Positions 11,044 through 22,159 of a DNA stretch of 64,000 bases are shown piece after piece. Where the stretch lies: assembly GCA_015499985.1 (NCBI GenBank), contig JAAAUF010000051.1:1-64000 (forward strand), in the 5' to 3' direction. The notes under the pieces are model-generated. The model ran no database searches. It was not told the origin of the DNA and worked only from the letters and a program-made list of their open reading frames with translations. The translations under genes were made by a program, and so were the position numbers. The first letter of the stretch is position 1. Every line of letters starts with the position of its first letter. The stretch is from Haplosporangium gracile. Lineage: Eukaryota > Mortierellomycota > Mortierellomycetes > Mortierellales > Mortierellaceae.

Positions 11044-12790
11044 ATGGCCTCGCTTATCCCCTCATATGTATGGCACCAATAAACGACAACTCCACTGTCT
11101 ACCTGGTTGAATCCCCAAACATCGGGAAGTGCATTTCTCTATGTCAACACTATCAACATCGCCATTGTCAGCGCTCCCTTTGTTCAAAGGACCCAACGAG
11201 ACCTTAATTCCCCTGTATGGACCCACAATGCAACAAATGTCTACCCGTCGTACCAGGGCATCTCCCTTCGAAACAGTTTTTACTCCGTATTCAACAACTC
11301 GGCATAGGCACATCCTGGGAAATCAGATTTTACGCAAGCACAGGGACCTTTGCACTATCCAACAGGTTTGCTGGCACCGCATTTCTTTCGAAGCAAGCGT
11401 ATGCATATTTCGGGCACGCTGGTGTCAATTCTTTTTTTGGGCCATGACTCTGAGCAATGCGACAGAGGCAGTAGCCCCTTGAAAGGCTGTTCAAGTGAAT
11501 GGTGTAGACAACAAGAATGTACTCAAGTAAGTGAGATATGTATTTGCTTCTGACAGAAACCTTTCGGATGGACGTCTCTAGGTATAATGTCACTATAGCC
11601 ACACCTGACCTCCTGTTGGCGGTTGGTACATCAGCGTCAGTGTGCTTCCGCCGGCATATGGCCATTTTATTCTATTTAACAAGTCAGGTGCAGGAACGAT
11701 TTATCCAACTATCAGCTACAGTTATGTGACACCAGAAGGCACCAGGATATCCTTGCTCAAATCGAAATCGGTCAACATGAATGGTACCAGCCTCACGGAG
11801 GAGGCTATCTATGGTAACATGGGATCTGGGGCGTATATTCTGGACAAGGCACACGACATTCCAATGATGACAAGCGTTGATCCATTCCGTGATATCTTTT
11901 CAATCTTTACAGACGTGCTCCTACTGACACCTGAGTTGCGCGTATATTTAGGCGGACGACGGCAGCGTGTTGACTTACTACATTAACCCAACCATCTCCA
12001 ACGCCCTCCAGCGGATCTCAACGCCCTCCAGCGGGTCTCAACGCCCAACAAAACTCTTCAATTCGCCTCCTCTATGACAGCAGCTTCTGCCGGCGCACAA
12101 ATGGTCCTCCATTCAGTGTCTAAGGACGGTTCGGCACAAGCTCACGTCTTGAATACTGTGACCAACGAATGGAATGCGTCCTATGCCCTGGTTCTAAAAC
12201 CGAGCCCATCACAGCCGTTAGAATATCACGGAGATTCAATCACAAACCTCGGAGCGATCATTGAAGGCATTGTTGGAGGAATCGTTCTACTAGCTGTTAC
12301 AACCTTTCTTTTCGTCCGACACCAGTGCCGCTGCAAAAATGGCAACAACCACAGCGGCGACAAGCACGAGTGGACGCCAGAAGTGGACCCAAGGTCTACG
12401 AAGGATATTCCATAGGCGCAGCAATAATAGCACCCACAGTTACCTCCAGCAGTCGAAATGGTGTACGCCCATGATTATGAAGATGATTCGGCCATGACGC
12501 TTCCTGACCCGCATGATCTTCCAACAGAACCTCAACAATACAGCATGGTTGTCAATCCAGTTCATTTATACGCCCACAAGGGACCCATGCAACCCGGCGC
12601 CGTCCATGCCCCTGAGGAATGGAGCTGACTTCCACAAGCGCATGGAAACAAGACGGAGATCGACGACAGCGATGATCTTGCCTCTTATGGTGATTACAAA
12701 CTTCCTCCTCCACCACTCATACCAGCATGGCTTACTAGCCATGCCTCGTATTCATTAGTCCAGACACAGAACAGTGCCTACTCATCATAG
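11044..12790 (+). pseudogene. Array member A: broken Gln/Pro-tailed membrane protein gene
   Basis: Paralogue of the intact genes at 13826, 17733 and 22160, with the same order of parts but a broken frame. An ATG at 11044 gives only 12 codons. Matching pieces then appear in shifting frames: an exon-1-like part (about 11100-11480), an exon-2-like part (about 11580-11850, ending in AYILDK) and an exon-3-like part from 11953 (ADDGSVLTYYINP). The donor after ILDK, GT in the paralogues, reads GCACAC. A 20-bp tandem duplication at 12001-12040 shifts exon 3. The TM segment survives at about 12250-12310 (GAIIEGIVGGIV, then FLFVRH). The tail has further stops and a shift, finishing at TAG about 12790. 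A pseudogene rather than an exotic intron pattern is favoured by several independent lesions. Confidence 0.8.
12001..12046. repeat. 20-bp tandem duplication, frame-shifting
   Basis: 12001-12020 and 12021-12040 are the same 20-mer with one A/G difference, followed by six bases of a third copy. Because 20 is not a multiple of three, the extra copy moves the downstream frame. With one copy the upstream and downstream parts of exon 3 would share a frame. Confidence 0.9.
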
Positions 12791-13825
12791 GTGACTATGT
12801 GGTTGACATTCTAAAAATTAAAACTCGCTAATGATTATACTTTTTATCAGCGAAGGATAATACGTTAAAGCACCATAGATATTTCAAAAATACTTTTCGT
12901 AATAAATGAAATGCTGTATTCCACTCAAAGGAAGATGTTAAAAACATTTGCGTGTGACCGCCGAGGAGAATAGGGATAAAGAGAAAGAACAATAGCACCT
13001 TTTGCACCAGCCAAATAGTAGTGAATTGGGCTTTGTTCTTGCTGTTCTCGCCCACGTTGCAGCGGTACAAAAAAAGACGCCCATTCTTCCCGTTCCTGAC
13101 AACATTTCTTGAGCCCAGACCATCCTCAACAACAACATTTTTTTTTTTTTGTGCTCAGGCGGACAATCAAAATCTTTTACACTCACCAAAGGGCACAGGC
13201 GCACACCCAGAAAAAAAGAGGCCAGCACAGGATAAAAGAAAGGAGGGAAGTGAGTGAGGTAGAGGGGGAGCCGAGCTGGATATGAATTTTGGAGAGCTTG
13301 CTTTGGTTTGAGAGACTAAGTGGGTTCCATAGGTGGCAGTGCTATGCAGTGGGTTGTTACGATGTCAGCCCGTGGTTTAGGACTGGCGCATTTTTTTCTT
13401 GGAAAGTCGAATAGAGTTTGGTGCCTGTCCTGTCCGCCACTCCCTCTAATATTTTTTTTTTGTTTTGTTTTGATCAAAACGAAAAAAAAATATAATCAGT
13501 TCTTATGGAATTCCATGCGCCGACTTCGTTTTTTGTACTGCCAGGGTGCAGAGAAAAAAAATCCACTAAAAACACATTGCCGCCGCCTACCAGCCAGAGG
13601 GCGATGAGAGCATTTTATTTCTTTTCTTTTTTTCTTTGCTCAATTGACCTAGTTGCGGAGCGAGAGAGTCATCCGGGGGTGAAAGAGCTATGTCAACCCA
13701 TTCCCCTCCCTCGCGCACATATCTCTCTTTCTTTTTAGCTCGCCTCTTTTCTCTTCTCTCTCTCTTTTTCCCTTCCGACCTCGTTCCTCTTCCCTTACCC
13801 CTTCCTTTCCTCTTCATATCACGAA
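12791..13825. other. Intergenic region with CT-rich leader of gene B
   Basis: No gene seen. Bases from about 13600 to 13820 are strongly pyrimidine-rich on the plus strand, ending five bases before the ATG of gene B. Long A and T runs occur at 13140 and 13450-13490. An upstream ORF with a hydrophobic start at about 13603 ends before any usable donor and was not called as an extra exon. Confidence 0.5.
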
Positions 13826-16177
13826 ATGGCTAGCTCAACAGTGATCCCCACCTTCACCAACCCGTGCATCGCCAGTTTCATCACCAAAGGGTCGACACAA
13901 ATCTACCTCGCTGGAGTGTCGGACGTCTCCAACGGACTCCTTGAAGTCTACATCGTCGATATCGTCGACATCCAGACTCCTGTGTCGATCAGCGCAATCT
14001 CGAGCCTCAACACCCTCTATTGGAGGAACAACGCCCCCAAGGCCTGTTCAACTTACCCGGGAGACAGCAACTCCAACACGGCTGCATTGCACGTCCAGCA
14101 GTTTGGGCCTTTTACCTCATACGATGCCAACATTCTTCCGAGTTTAGTCGTCGAGGTGCCCTCACTGTTTGAGGGATATTCTTGGGTATCGCCCAAGAAC
14201 TATGCCATTGTGGGCGATGCTGGACCCTTTGCGTTCGCTGTGGCTTTGACCAACCAGACTACCCTTGCCACCAACTCTCCTTGGGCCGGGATTCGTCTTA
14301 ACGGAACCAGAGGACTTGATGGAACTATGAAGTAGGTTGGCGGCAATGAACTAAAGAAAGAATGAGGACAAGCAACCATGAGATGGGATTACAAAAAAAT
14401 TCCACTCGAGATTTTTCCGCCTCTCTCTCACTCCCATTCCCCTGTTTTCGTGCGAACGGTTGGTTGGGGGGAAGTAGGGAGGGGGAGAGGGAGAGGGAGA
14501 GAGCGACAAGAATGAGCTAATCGCTCTCCCATTGTAATTTATAACTTACCGCGTGCATTCTCTCCTATCCCTCCCTACTCATTTAGCCCTAAGGTGCTGT
14601 CGTACCCTGTCTCGACTCCTCTCATCTCCCTCGGCACTTATACTCCCAACACAGTCTCGCCTGCCCGCGGATATCTGACCGTCTTTGACAACGCTGGCTC
14701 GGGAAAGGTCTACGCCGCCACTGGCTACGACAAGTCAAACCCCCTGATCACTGACCTGCTCACCCTTGGAATCCCCCAAACTGTTGACATGAATAACATC
14801 AAGTTGACCCTGGATGCCATCCCCGTCAACATCGGCACCACCGGTTATATTCTTGACAAGGTAAACGAATGAAAGGAGATAATCTATGGCATGCATGGCA
14901 AAAAAAAAAAAAAATGTTCGATCGGGTGTTGTGCCTGCCTCTCTGTGTTCTCAATCACAGTTTACGCCCACTCATCCCTTCCTAACACCAAAATTGTGCT
15001 AACAAATCGATCGACTTGGACCTCCCCCTCTCCCTGACCCCCTATTTTTTTTATTCTTCTTTTGCTCACACAGGCAGCTGATGGAAGCACGGTCGTATAC
15101 TCCATCAACCCAGGCCAGTCCAACAAGATGCAGGTCGTAACCACCACCGGCGACGTTTTGCCCTTCTCTGCCAACATCGTAGCTACTTCCCAAAGCTCCC
15201 AGATTATCACCTACCGCGTAGACGGAACCACAGCCTCGTTCAACAGCTTCAACCCGACAACAGGAAAGTGGGCAGGAATCGGATTGAAAGCTCCTCCGCC
15301 CAAACCCTCCACCTCAGGAAACCCTTCTACCCCAGGAGCTGGTAACGGTGGCAATGGCAACGGCAGCGGTAACAGTACTTCTGGTAGTGAGGAGAAAGGC
15401 GGTGCCCCTATTGGAGCTATTGTTGGAGGTGTTGTTGGAGGTCTGGTCGTCGTTGCTTTGGTCGCTTTCCTGTTCATCCGCAACCGTCGTCAAAAGAAGG
15501 TTGCGACCCCCGTGGTCCCTACCTACTATGCCGAGACTTCTCAGCAGTCAGGAGCAGCACCAGTAGCCGCAGCAGCAGACCTTCAATCCCCTACCCCCGC
15601 CTACCAGGAATCGCCTTACGTCGCTGCAGCTCAGTTCAAACAACAACAGTTCCAACCACAGCAGCAGCAACAAGAATACCAACCGCAGCAGCAGCACCCA
15701 CAACAGTACCAACCACAACAGCAGCAACAAGAGTATCAACCACAGCAGCAGCACCCACAACAGTACCAACCACAACAGCTGCAACAGCTCCAACCTCAGG
15801 TTTTCCAACAGCAACAGCAACAACACGTGCAACCACAGCAGGCACAACCAGGATACGCTGACCCTCGCCTGTCCTACAACCCGTACACTGCCGCCCCCGG
15901 TCAGCCACCCATAATCCAGCAGCAGCAGACTGGTCAGCATCCCAACATCTTCCAACCCCACCAGTCGGTCTACTCAATCGCTCCCATTCAGAGCCAGCAG
16001 GCCTATGTCTCCCCACCCGGAATCCAGGCTGGAAACATCCATTCGCAAGATACTTCGCCTTCCCATTACCAGATACTGCCTACTGGTTCTTCCCCTGGCG
16101 CCTCTATAGGTAGCCCCTCCCAAACTCCTGTTGTCTACACCCCCCCTACCATTACTGGGTACCAACACCCTCGGTAA
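13826..16177 (+). CDS. Array member B: single-pass membrane protein with Gln-rich tail
   Basis: Three exons, 13826-14331, 14587-14860 and 15074-16177, join in frame (phases 2 and 0) to 627 aa. Exons 1-2 and the start of exon 3 encode a domain of about 350 residues that I do not recognise. It is shared with genes C and E and has signposts near the start (TNPC), at SPKNYAI, at GYILDK and at DGSTVVYSINP. A Gly/Ser/Asn-rich linker follows, then one TM segment with stacked small residues (GAIVGGVVGGLVVV) and a basic stop (RNRRQKK). The tail is Gln/Pro-rich with a 57-nt tandem repeat, NIFQP and QTPVVYTPP. The positive-inside rule places the tail in the cytosol. No N-terminal signal peptide is visible, which is odd for this topology. 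A cell-surface sensor or adhesin is possible but unproven. Confidence 0.8.
15653..15766 (+). repeat. 57-nt tandem repeat in the Gln-rich tail of gene B
   Basis: Two nearly identical 57-nt units (15653-15709 and 15710-15766) encode a 19-residue Gln/Pro/Tyr unit, with a partial third copy. The length keeps the frame, so copy number could vary between strains without breaking the protein. Confidence 0.85.
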
Positions 16178-17732
16178 ACAAAAACTGAATACAAACGAAC
16201 AGGAAGTCAGACCTATACCATATGTTTTAATTAATACACCAACCACCCATGAGTAAAAAATTGAGAAATGAGAAAAAAAAAAGCTTGCATGAACTACGAA
16301 TAAACATTCAAAAAAAATGTGGAAAGATCATATCTACACCGTCCTGTCCCCCGACTTTCCTTTCCACTCGTTCAACTCGAGCTTTCGTGAGTGGCCGACC
16401 TTGATGGGTGTTGATTGAGACAAAAATGTTACAAGTCTCGGTTTAGAAAATAAGGTACCTGTTACTAAAAAGGCAACACCCAAAAAAAAAGGGACTTTGT
16501 CCAAGTCGTCCTTTCGAGACGTGGTCATCGGTCATATTATCTCATCCGCTGAATGTTTTTTTTCTTTTTTCCTATACCCGTTATGGATGAGAGTGTGAGA
16601 AGCGGTCAAGCGGAAGAAAGAGAAATCCATTCTTGCCTGCCTATGTGCAAATGGTGATTCTAGAAATAGAGGTCGGGGATAAACCACAAGAAGGGGATGG
16701 TTGCACGAACCTCCCACCTCATGATTCTGTCTATTTGTTTTGTCTCGCACTCATCTAGCCAAAGTGGAAAAACGTCTCTCCTTATATAAAAAGAAAGAAT
16801 GAGGCGGTCCTACGCACAACACACAGGCGCCCTGTTAAACAAACAATGTGAGACCATGGGCGAAGACGGTGATGGAAGGAAGAAAAGTAAAGAATAAGTG
16901 ATTGATGAGAAGGAATCATTTGTCAAAGGAACAGAGTCCATTCCTGTGAAAACTTTAATGACTATTTGCCTTGGATCTCAATTGCAAGGGAGATCTCCAG
17001 AGTGCTTGCTTGTCGGACCAACGTACGCCACACCCCAATGCTGTCAGATGACATTTTGAATGTTATACTTTCTTGTTTTTCGACCGCATGGATGGGGGAA
17101 GGCAAAGGTCTTTTTGCCACCATTTTCCATCACTAGGCGGCGGTGCAGAGGGAGAAGGTTAGGAAAGTCGATGCGGGTGAACACATGACTAAAGATACAC
17201 AGAGAGAGCGCGACTTTGGTGTTTAGGATGAGATGCAATTCAGTGAAAGGTAAGTGGGGACTGGGCTCTTGCTAGCCTTCTTTTTTTTTCCTTTGACCAA
17301 AGATGAACACCGAGGGAGGCAGGCAGGCAGAGAGGGAGCGGACCTTTCTTTGTAATAAAGAAGTGAGTCGAATTTGTTGTTTGGTCTGCGCTTATTATGA
17401 ATTGCGGCTCACAACAAAGAGTGTAAGAGTTGTAAGCAAGCAACAGACAAACGAAAGAGAGAGAACCACTGATCTCGTCCGTTTTCTTCATTCTCCCTCT
17501 GGTTTCAAGGGCTTCCTCTCTTTCCTTTCTACTCTTTCTCTTTTCCTTTCTCTTCTCTTTACCTTCTCCGACTCCTTCCTTCACCACCCGTTCTCCCCTC
17601 GCTACATACCCCTTCCTTTCCCTTTCCCTTTTCCTCTTTATAACGAGTTTACTCCTTCATCCAACATTCACTCTCTTCCTCCTGCATCCACCCTCTTCAC
17701 TCCAATTGATCAGGGACACACTATCTATCGAC
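16178..17732. other. Intergenic region with CT-rich leader of gene C
   Basis: No gene seen in 1.55 kb. About 17480-17700 is pyrimidine-rich on the plus strand and ends close to the start of gene C, like the leader of gene B. Open frames on the minus strand across this tract are Lys/Arg/Glu-rich shadows of that composition. Confidence 0.5.
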
Positions 17733-19700
17733 ATGAGCGTACCCCTGTACACATACCCCTGCTTAACATCCACAGCCTCGGGAGACCTTCTCCTCCTCGG
17801 CATCTCCCCCGCCGCTGAAGGAACACTCAACGTCCACAAACTCGACCTCTCCAACCTCGATTCCCCTGTCGCCACCCTCTACGCTACGCAAACATTTACC
17901 GAAGAATGGACAAGTAAAGGCCCCACCGCCTGTTTTCCTTATTCTGGCAACGCGGCCTCAATCGCCTTCTTTGCACAATTCGGTTCACTCTCTCGATTCA
18001 CCAACGTCAGAGCCACTAGCAGTATCGAACCCCCCATCTACTACAGCGAAGTCGCTTTCGTCTCGCCTAAACTGTTTTCCTTTGCAGGTGCCAGTGGCAA
18101 CTTTGACTTTTTTCATGTTTATACCAATAAGACGTTTTCTGGCACGGGTTCATCTTGGAGTGGTGCTCGGTTCAATGCAACCAATTCTCTCTACTCCTTT
18201 CACTCGTAAAGTCCACCGTTTCATTTGATTGCTCAAGGTCCTTGGCGCACGATTCCTTTCTTGTTTTCGTGTGTCTGACCATCGCTCGTATGCTACTTTT
18301 TACTCTTCGATAGATACTTTACGTCCCAGTACCCATCAGCACTTCCAAGTGTATCTGTGGGGACGTTTTCACCAGGAGGCACTTCACGATATAGTATTGT
18401 CTTTGATAAGATTGGCGCAGGCACGATCTTCAACGCCCAACTCAACCAAAATTCGGTTATAGGAGACCCCAATGGCAGCCTTATCACCCTGGCCAAGACT
18501 CAGAACGTGGATATGAGTGGGATCAAATTGACTGACGCTGCGATCCCAGTGACCATGAACAACGTCGGATATCTATTGGACAAGGTATTCGAACCCTCGT
18601 CGGCGTCGTCCAATCGATCATTTTTGTCGACTCTCCCCCTTTTGTTGTTGTATATTAATTCGTTGACCCCTTTTCTATTGTAGGCATCCGATGGGACAAC
18701 AGTCATCTACTCTATCAACCCGAGCCAATCCCCAAAGCTCCAAGCTCTCTCCATCACAAGCGACGTCCCTGCCTTCTCCACCGTCCAGTCAGCCGCCGCA
18801 GTGGGGTCAAAGATCGTCATCTACAGCACCACCAACACCAGCACCGTCTTCTTTAACAGCTTCGACACCAGCGCAGGAGCTTGGACAGGACCCAACTTGA
18901 TCAAGACTGCTAACCCCCCAGACCCTCCATCTGGCAACAACGGCGGCGGCGATGACGGCGGTGCAAAGGCACCCTTGGGTGCAATTATTGGAGGAGTGGT
19001 TGGTGGACTGGTCGTCATTGCCTTGATCGTTTTCTTTGTTGTTCGAAAGCGTCGCAATGGATACAAGCCAACGACTGTCAGTCCTCCTACGAATAACACT
19101 TATCAGGACCCTAGTAAGTTCGGGAATGCAACCATCCTTCCAACTGCTCCTCCTACACAGCAAGTTTATCCCAATGAGCAGCAGCAGCAGCAGGCATATT
19201 ACCAGCAACAGAACCAGCACCAGCATCCCCCACCTACCTCTTACTACCACATGTCGCAGCCAAACCCTGCAGTCTACCATACCCAACAACAGCAACAGCA
19301 ACCGTACACCTACACGCCACCAACCCTCTTCTCCCAAGAACAGCACCTGACCGCGGCCCCCATCATCTTCCAGCCTCAGTCGACTTCAGGAAGCAGTCCA
19401 ACATACACTCAGGCTGCATACTCTCCTTCAACTACTGCTGCCTCAGAGTGCCCCCAGACCCCTGTCACGCCGACATCACAGGTTGCATACAGTACCCCTG
19501 AGTTTCAAGATCGACAGACACTTCGTCATATCCCTCCTGTTCCTCTTATTCCTAGCAAGCCCTCCAATCCTCAATACTTTACATCCGAGTTGACGAGTAC
19601 GGCCATTTCTGAGCCCATGGAACCGAAATTGAAGAGTGTCGTCCAACCTCCTTCCAACCCACAATTTGTCCCACAATCTGGAAGCGACTATGCCCAATAG
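17733..19700 (+). CDS. Array member C: single-pass membrane protein with Gln-rich tail
   Basis: Three exons, 17733-18205, 18314-18584 and 18684-19700, give 586 aa with the same intron positions and phases as genes B and E. The N-terminal domain carries the family signposts (YTYPC near the start, SPKLFSF, GYLLDK, DGTTVIYSINP). The TM segment is GAIIGGVVGGLVVIALIVFF, followed by VRKRR. The tail has Gln runs, the PIIFQPQ motif (codons at about 19356-19379) and PQTPVTPTS, then ends soon after NPQY. The start is the ATG a few codons before the conserved YxxPC. Again no signal peptide is visible. Function is unknown. The shared tail motifs suggest a common cytosolic partner, an inference from conservation only. 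Confidence 0.8.
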
Positions 19701-19984
19701 AGAAAAAAAAAGCGTCCTAATGTACGAACGGGGCAGCCATGAAAATAAAACTAATCTCACCTTTTTCCACACGAAGAGGAAAAGCAAAAGCGACACGCAC
19801 GGGCTTTCTTATTTTTGGCTGACTGGCTTGAGCGAGTTCTTCAGAGACAGAAATGAAGTTCTGCAATAAAGACGAGACTTAATAGCCCTCCGAGGTAGTC
19901 ATCAGAAAAGAAGATCAAGATTGCCGAGGGGATCTAGACTGGTCGGCGAGAAATTATGAAATTGCTCTCATCGACCATCGACTC

Positions 19985-21740
19985 TGCTGGGTGATTGAAC
20001 AGTCGACTTATTTCCCCGAGGTCGCTTTTTCATCGCCGAAGAACTTTGCGATCAATGAAGCTGCGAGTGGATCGAATTGGGTGCTGGCACAAACGAATAC
20101 GACTGCTATTGGGACCAATTCTTATTGGGCTGGTATCCGGTTCAATGCCACCATCCTCAGCTCCAGCAACTGTAAATAAGTGATTATGCTTTCCAACCTT
20201 CAAAAAAAGAGGAAGCGATGTGTTGTCGTGCAATTTGATTTGAAATGCGTGTGCACGTGGACTCAATATGTCCTCAGCCCGGCATCAAACCCTCTTCTCA
20301 CCATCGGCACCTATACTGTCAACCCTTCTCGTGAAGTGAGATAAACCACCATCTTTGACTACCTCAGAGCGCTGTCATGTACAATACCACAGGGACTTTG
20401 TCTACTATCGCCACATCGAACGAGAGAATCATGAACCTCGACAATCCTGTCAAGGTGGCCATGGCAGGAATCGCTTTGGCCACCAATGCAATTCCCGTTA
20501 CGATAAAGGATACAGCGTATATCTTAGATCAGGTATTTTCATAATAGCAACCTTGTACTTTTGAATGTTATGAGCATGTTTGCCTAGAGTCCTATGTCCT
20601 ATTCTTGCTTTTCTCCGCAGTCTACAGCATTTGACGGCCATTCTAATTAATTCAACTACAAAAGGATCAACGGTCGTCTACTACCTAAAATCCGGGGCAT
20701 CATCGGCACTTATCACCCTCGCCATCAAAGGCCAAGTCCCTAGGTTCAGCAACATCCTATCCGCAACAGCACTCGACATCTGGATCGTGACCTACTCGAA
20801 CTTTAACAAACTCTCGCCCACCTTCAACAGTCCGGACACAACTACTGGAACATGGTCTGGTCTAGGATTAGTCGACTCCACCAATGGTGGTGGTGGCGAC
20901 TTACCTTCCTCAACAGGCAGTGGTGGTGGTGGTTCCCTGCCCACATCCAGTAATAGCGTCAATGGCGGTGGTGGAGAGACCAAATCGTCATTACTTGGAG
21001 CCATTGTAGGGGGCGTTGTTGGAGGATTGGTAGCTATTGCGTTGATAGCGTTCTTGTTTATCCGGAATCGACGCCAGAAGAATGCTGTACCTGTGGAGCC
21101 CAAACCTGTCGCTACTAATACCAATACCAACATCAATACCAGCGACTATCAGGACCCCAACCAATACGGATCATCAATGCAGATGCAGCAGAACTACATC
21201 CAGCAGCAGCAGCAGCAGCAGCAGCAACCACAACTTTATGATCAGCAACAGCAGCACTATCTTTACTAACAATAGCAGCAACAACTTCAACAACAGGATT
21301 TCTACCAGATCCCGCAACAGATCCCGCAACAGTAACCCTACAGTCACAACCAGGCGTTCAGTCAACAGGTCTACGTGCCCAATTAACAACAAGCACAACA
21401 GCTACAGATCTTCATTGGACAACAACAACAGGCGTATACGTCCCCAACTCTAATCCCACAACAGCGACGACCACATGCGTCCTAATAGAAACTTCCACCG
21501 GTCATCTTCCACAATCAGGTTCAGTCGCCTTCAGCCCATATTATTAGTATAGGCAGCCCCGCCAACAGCAATACTTTATATTAGTTAAGCAACAACACAG
21601 CAAGCGCAGAGTACCCAACGCGCCCGACGACTCCTATTACGACGCCGCTGAACCTCTCGACGCAAGCAGTTCACGAGATTCAGCAGGATTATAAACTCCC
21701 GCCTGCTAACCCTCAGTACATGCCCAATACCCAAAAATAA
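19985..21740 (+). pseudogene. Array member D: 5'-truncated pseudogene with seven nonsense codons in its tail
   Basis: About the first 100 residues of the family domain are missing; similarity begins at about 19991 (FPEVAFSSPKNFAI). The exon 1 donor no longer gives phase 2. Exon 2 (from about 20279) starts in frame (NPLLTIGTY) but hits TAA at about 20343 and resumes in another frame to AYILDQ and a GTATTT donor. Exon 3 keeps STVVYYL, a Gly-rich linker and an intact TM segment (GAIVGGVVGGLVAIALIAF, then RNRRQK). The Gln-rich tail is one continuous frame to 21740 but has stops at 21267, 21273, 21333, 21384, 21483, 21486 and 21582, all TAA or TAG, mostly amid CAA/CAG codons. The IF-box survives as PPVIF. 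Confidence 0.85.
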
Positions 21741-22159
21741 CGAAGGCGTGATCCCTGTCTAACAAAAAGCAAATGGTTCGTGGCCCCAATAAAAAGAAGC
21801 AGGTTGGATACTTTATCTTTGCTTCTTCAAAAAAACAGTTGTATGCAGGTGAACCATGCAATATTTGTTTGTTATGTGCGCCACATTATTATTGTGCCTG
21901 CATGATCTCCACCCTGGTATCGTTTGTCTGTTTTTTGAATTATTCGCCCTTTCCCTTTTTACATCGTTCCATTATTTTTATTTCATTGATCAACCTTTTG
22001 ACCAACAGCACGTTTTCTTTTCTTTCGGTTCACCAAACCAAGTGTAACTATCACTTTCTCCTCCTCTCCGATCACTCTCTTACAATCACACTCTTCCTCG
22101 AGTGTTTCCTTTCCTTCTTTTTCATACCCTCACTGTGTAGTAATAACAACCTTCACATA
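21741..22159 (+). promoter_or_regulatory. CT-rich upstream region of gene E
   Basis: About 420 bases between pseudogene D and gene E. The last 250 or so are T/C-rich on the plus strand, as before genes B and C. An open frame runs through it into gene E, but its composition is that of the leader, so I start the protein at ATG 22160, close to the conserved TNPC. Confidence 0.4.

Noticed and set aside
13505..13738. Upstream exon with a hydrophobic start that might supply a signal peptide to gene B
   Set aside because: No donor joins it to the conserved start in frame, and genes C and E have no similar upstream segment.
21267..21740. A variant genetic code (TAA/TAG read as Gln) to explain the tail of member D
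   Set aside because: Neighbouring genes B (TAA), APC4 (TAA) and C (TAG) end at these codons after conserved tails, and D also lacks its 5' part and has other frame breaks.
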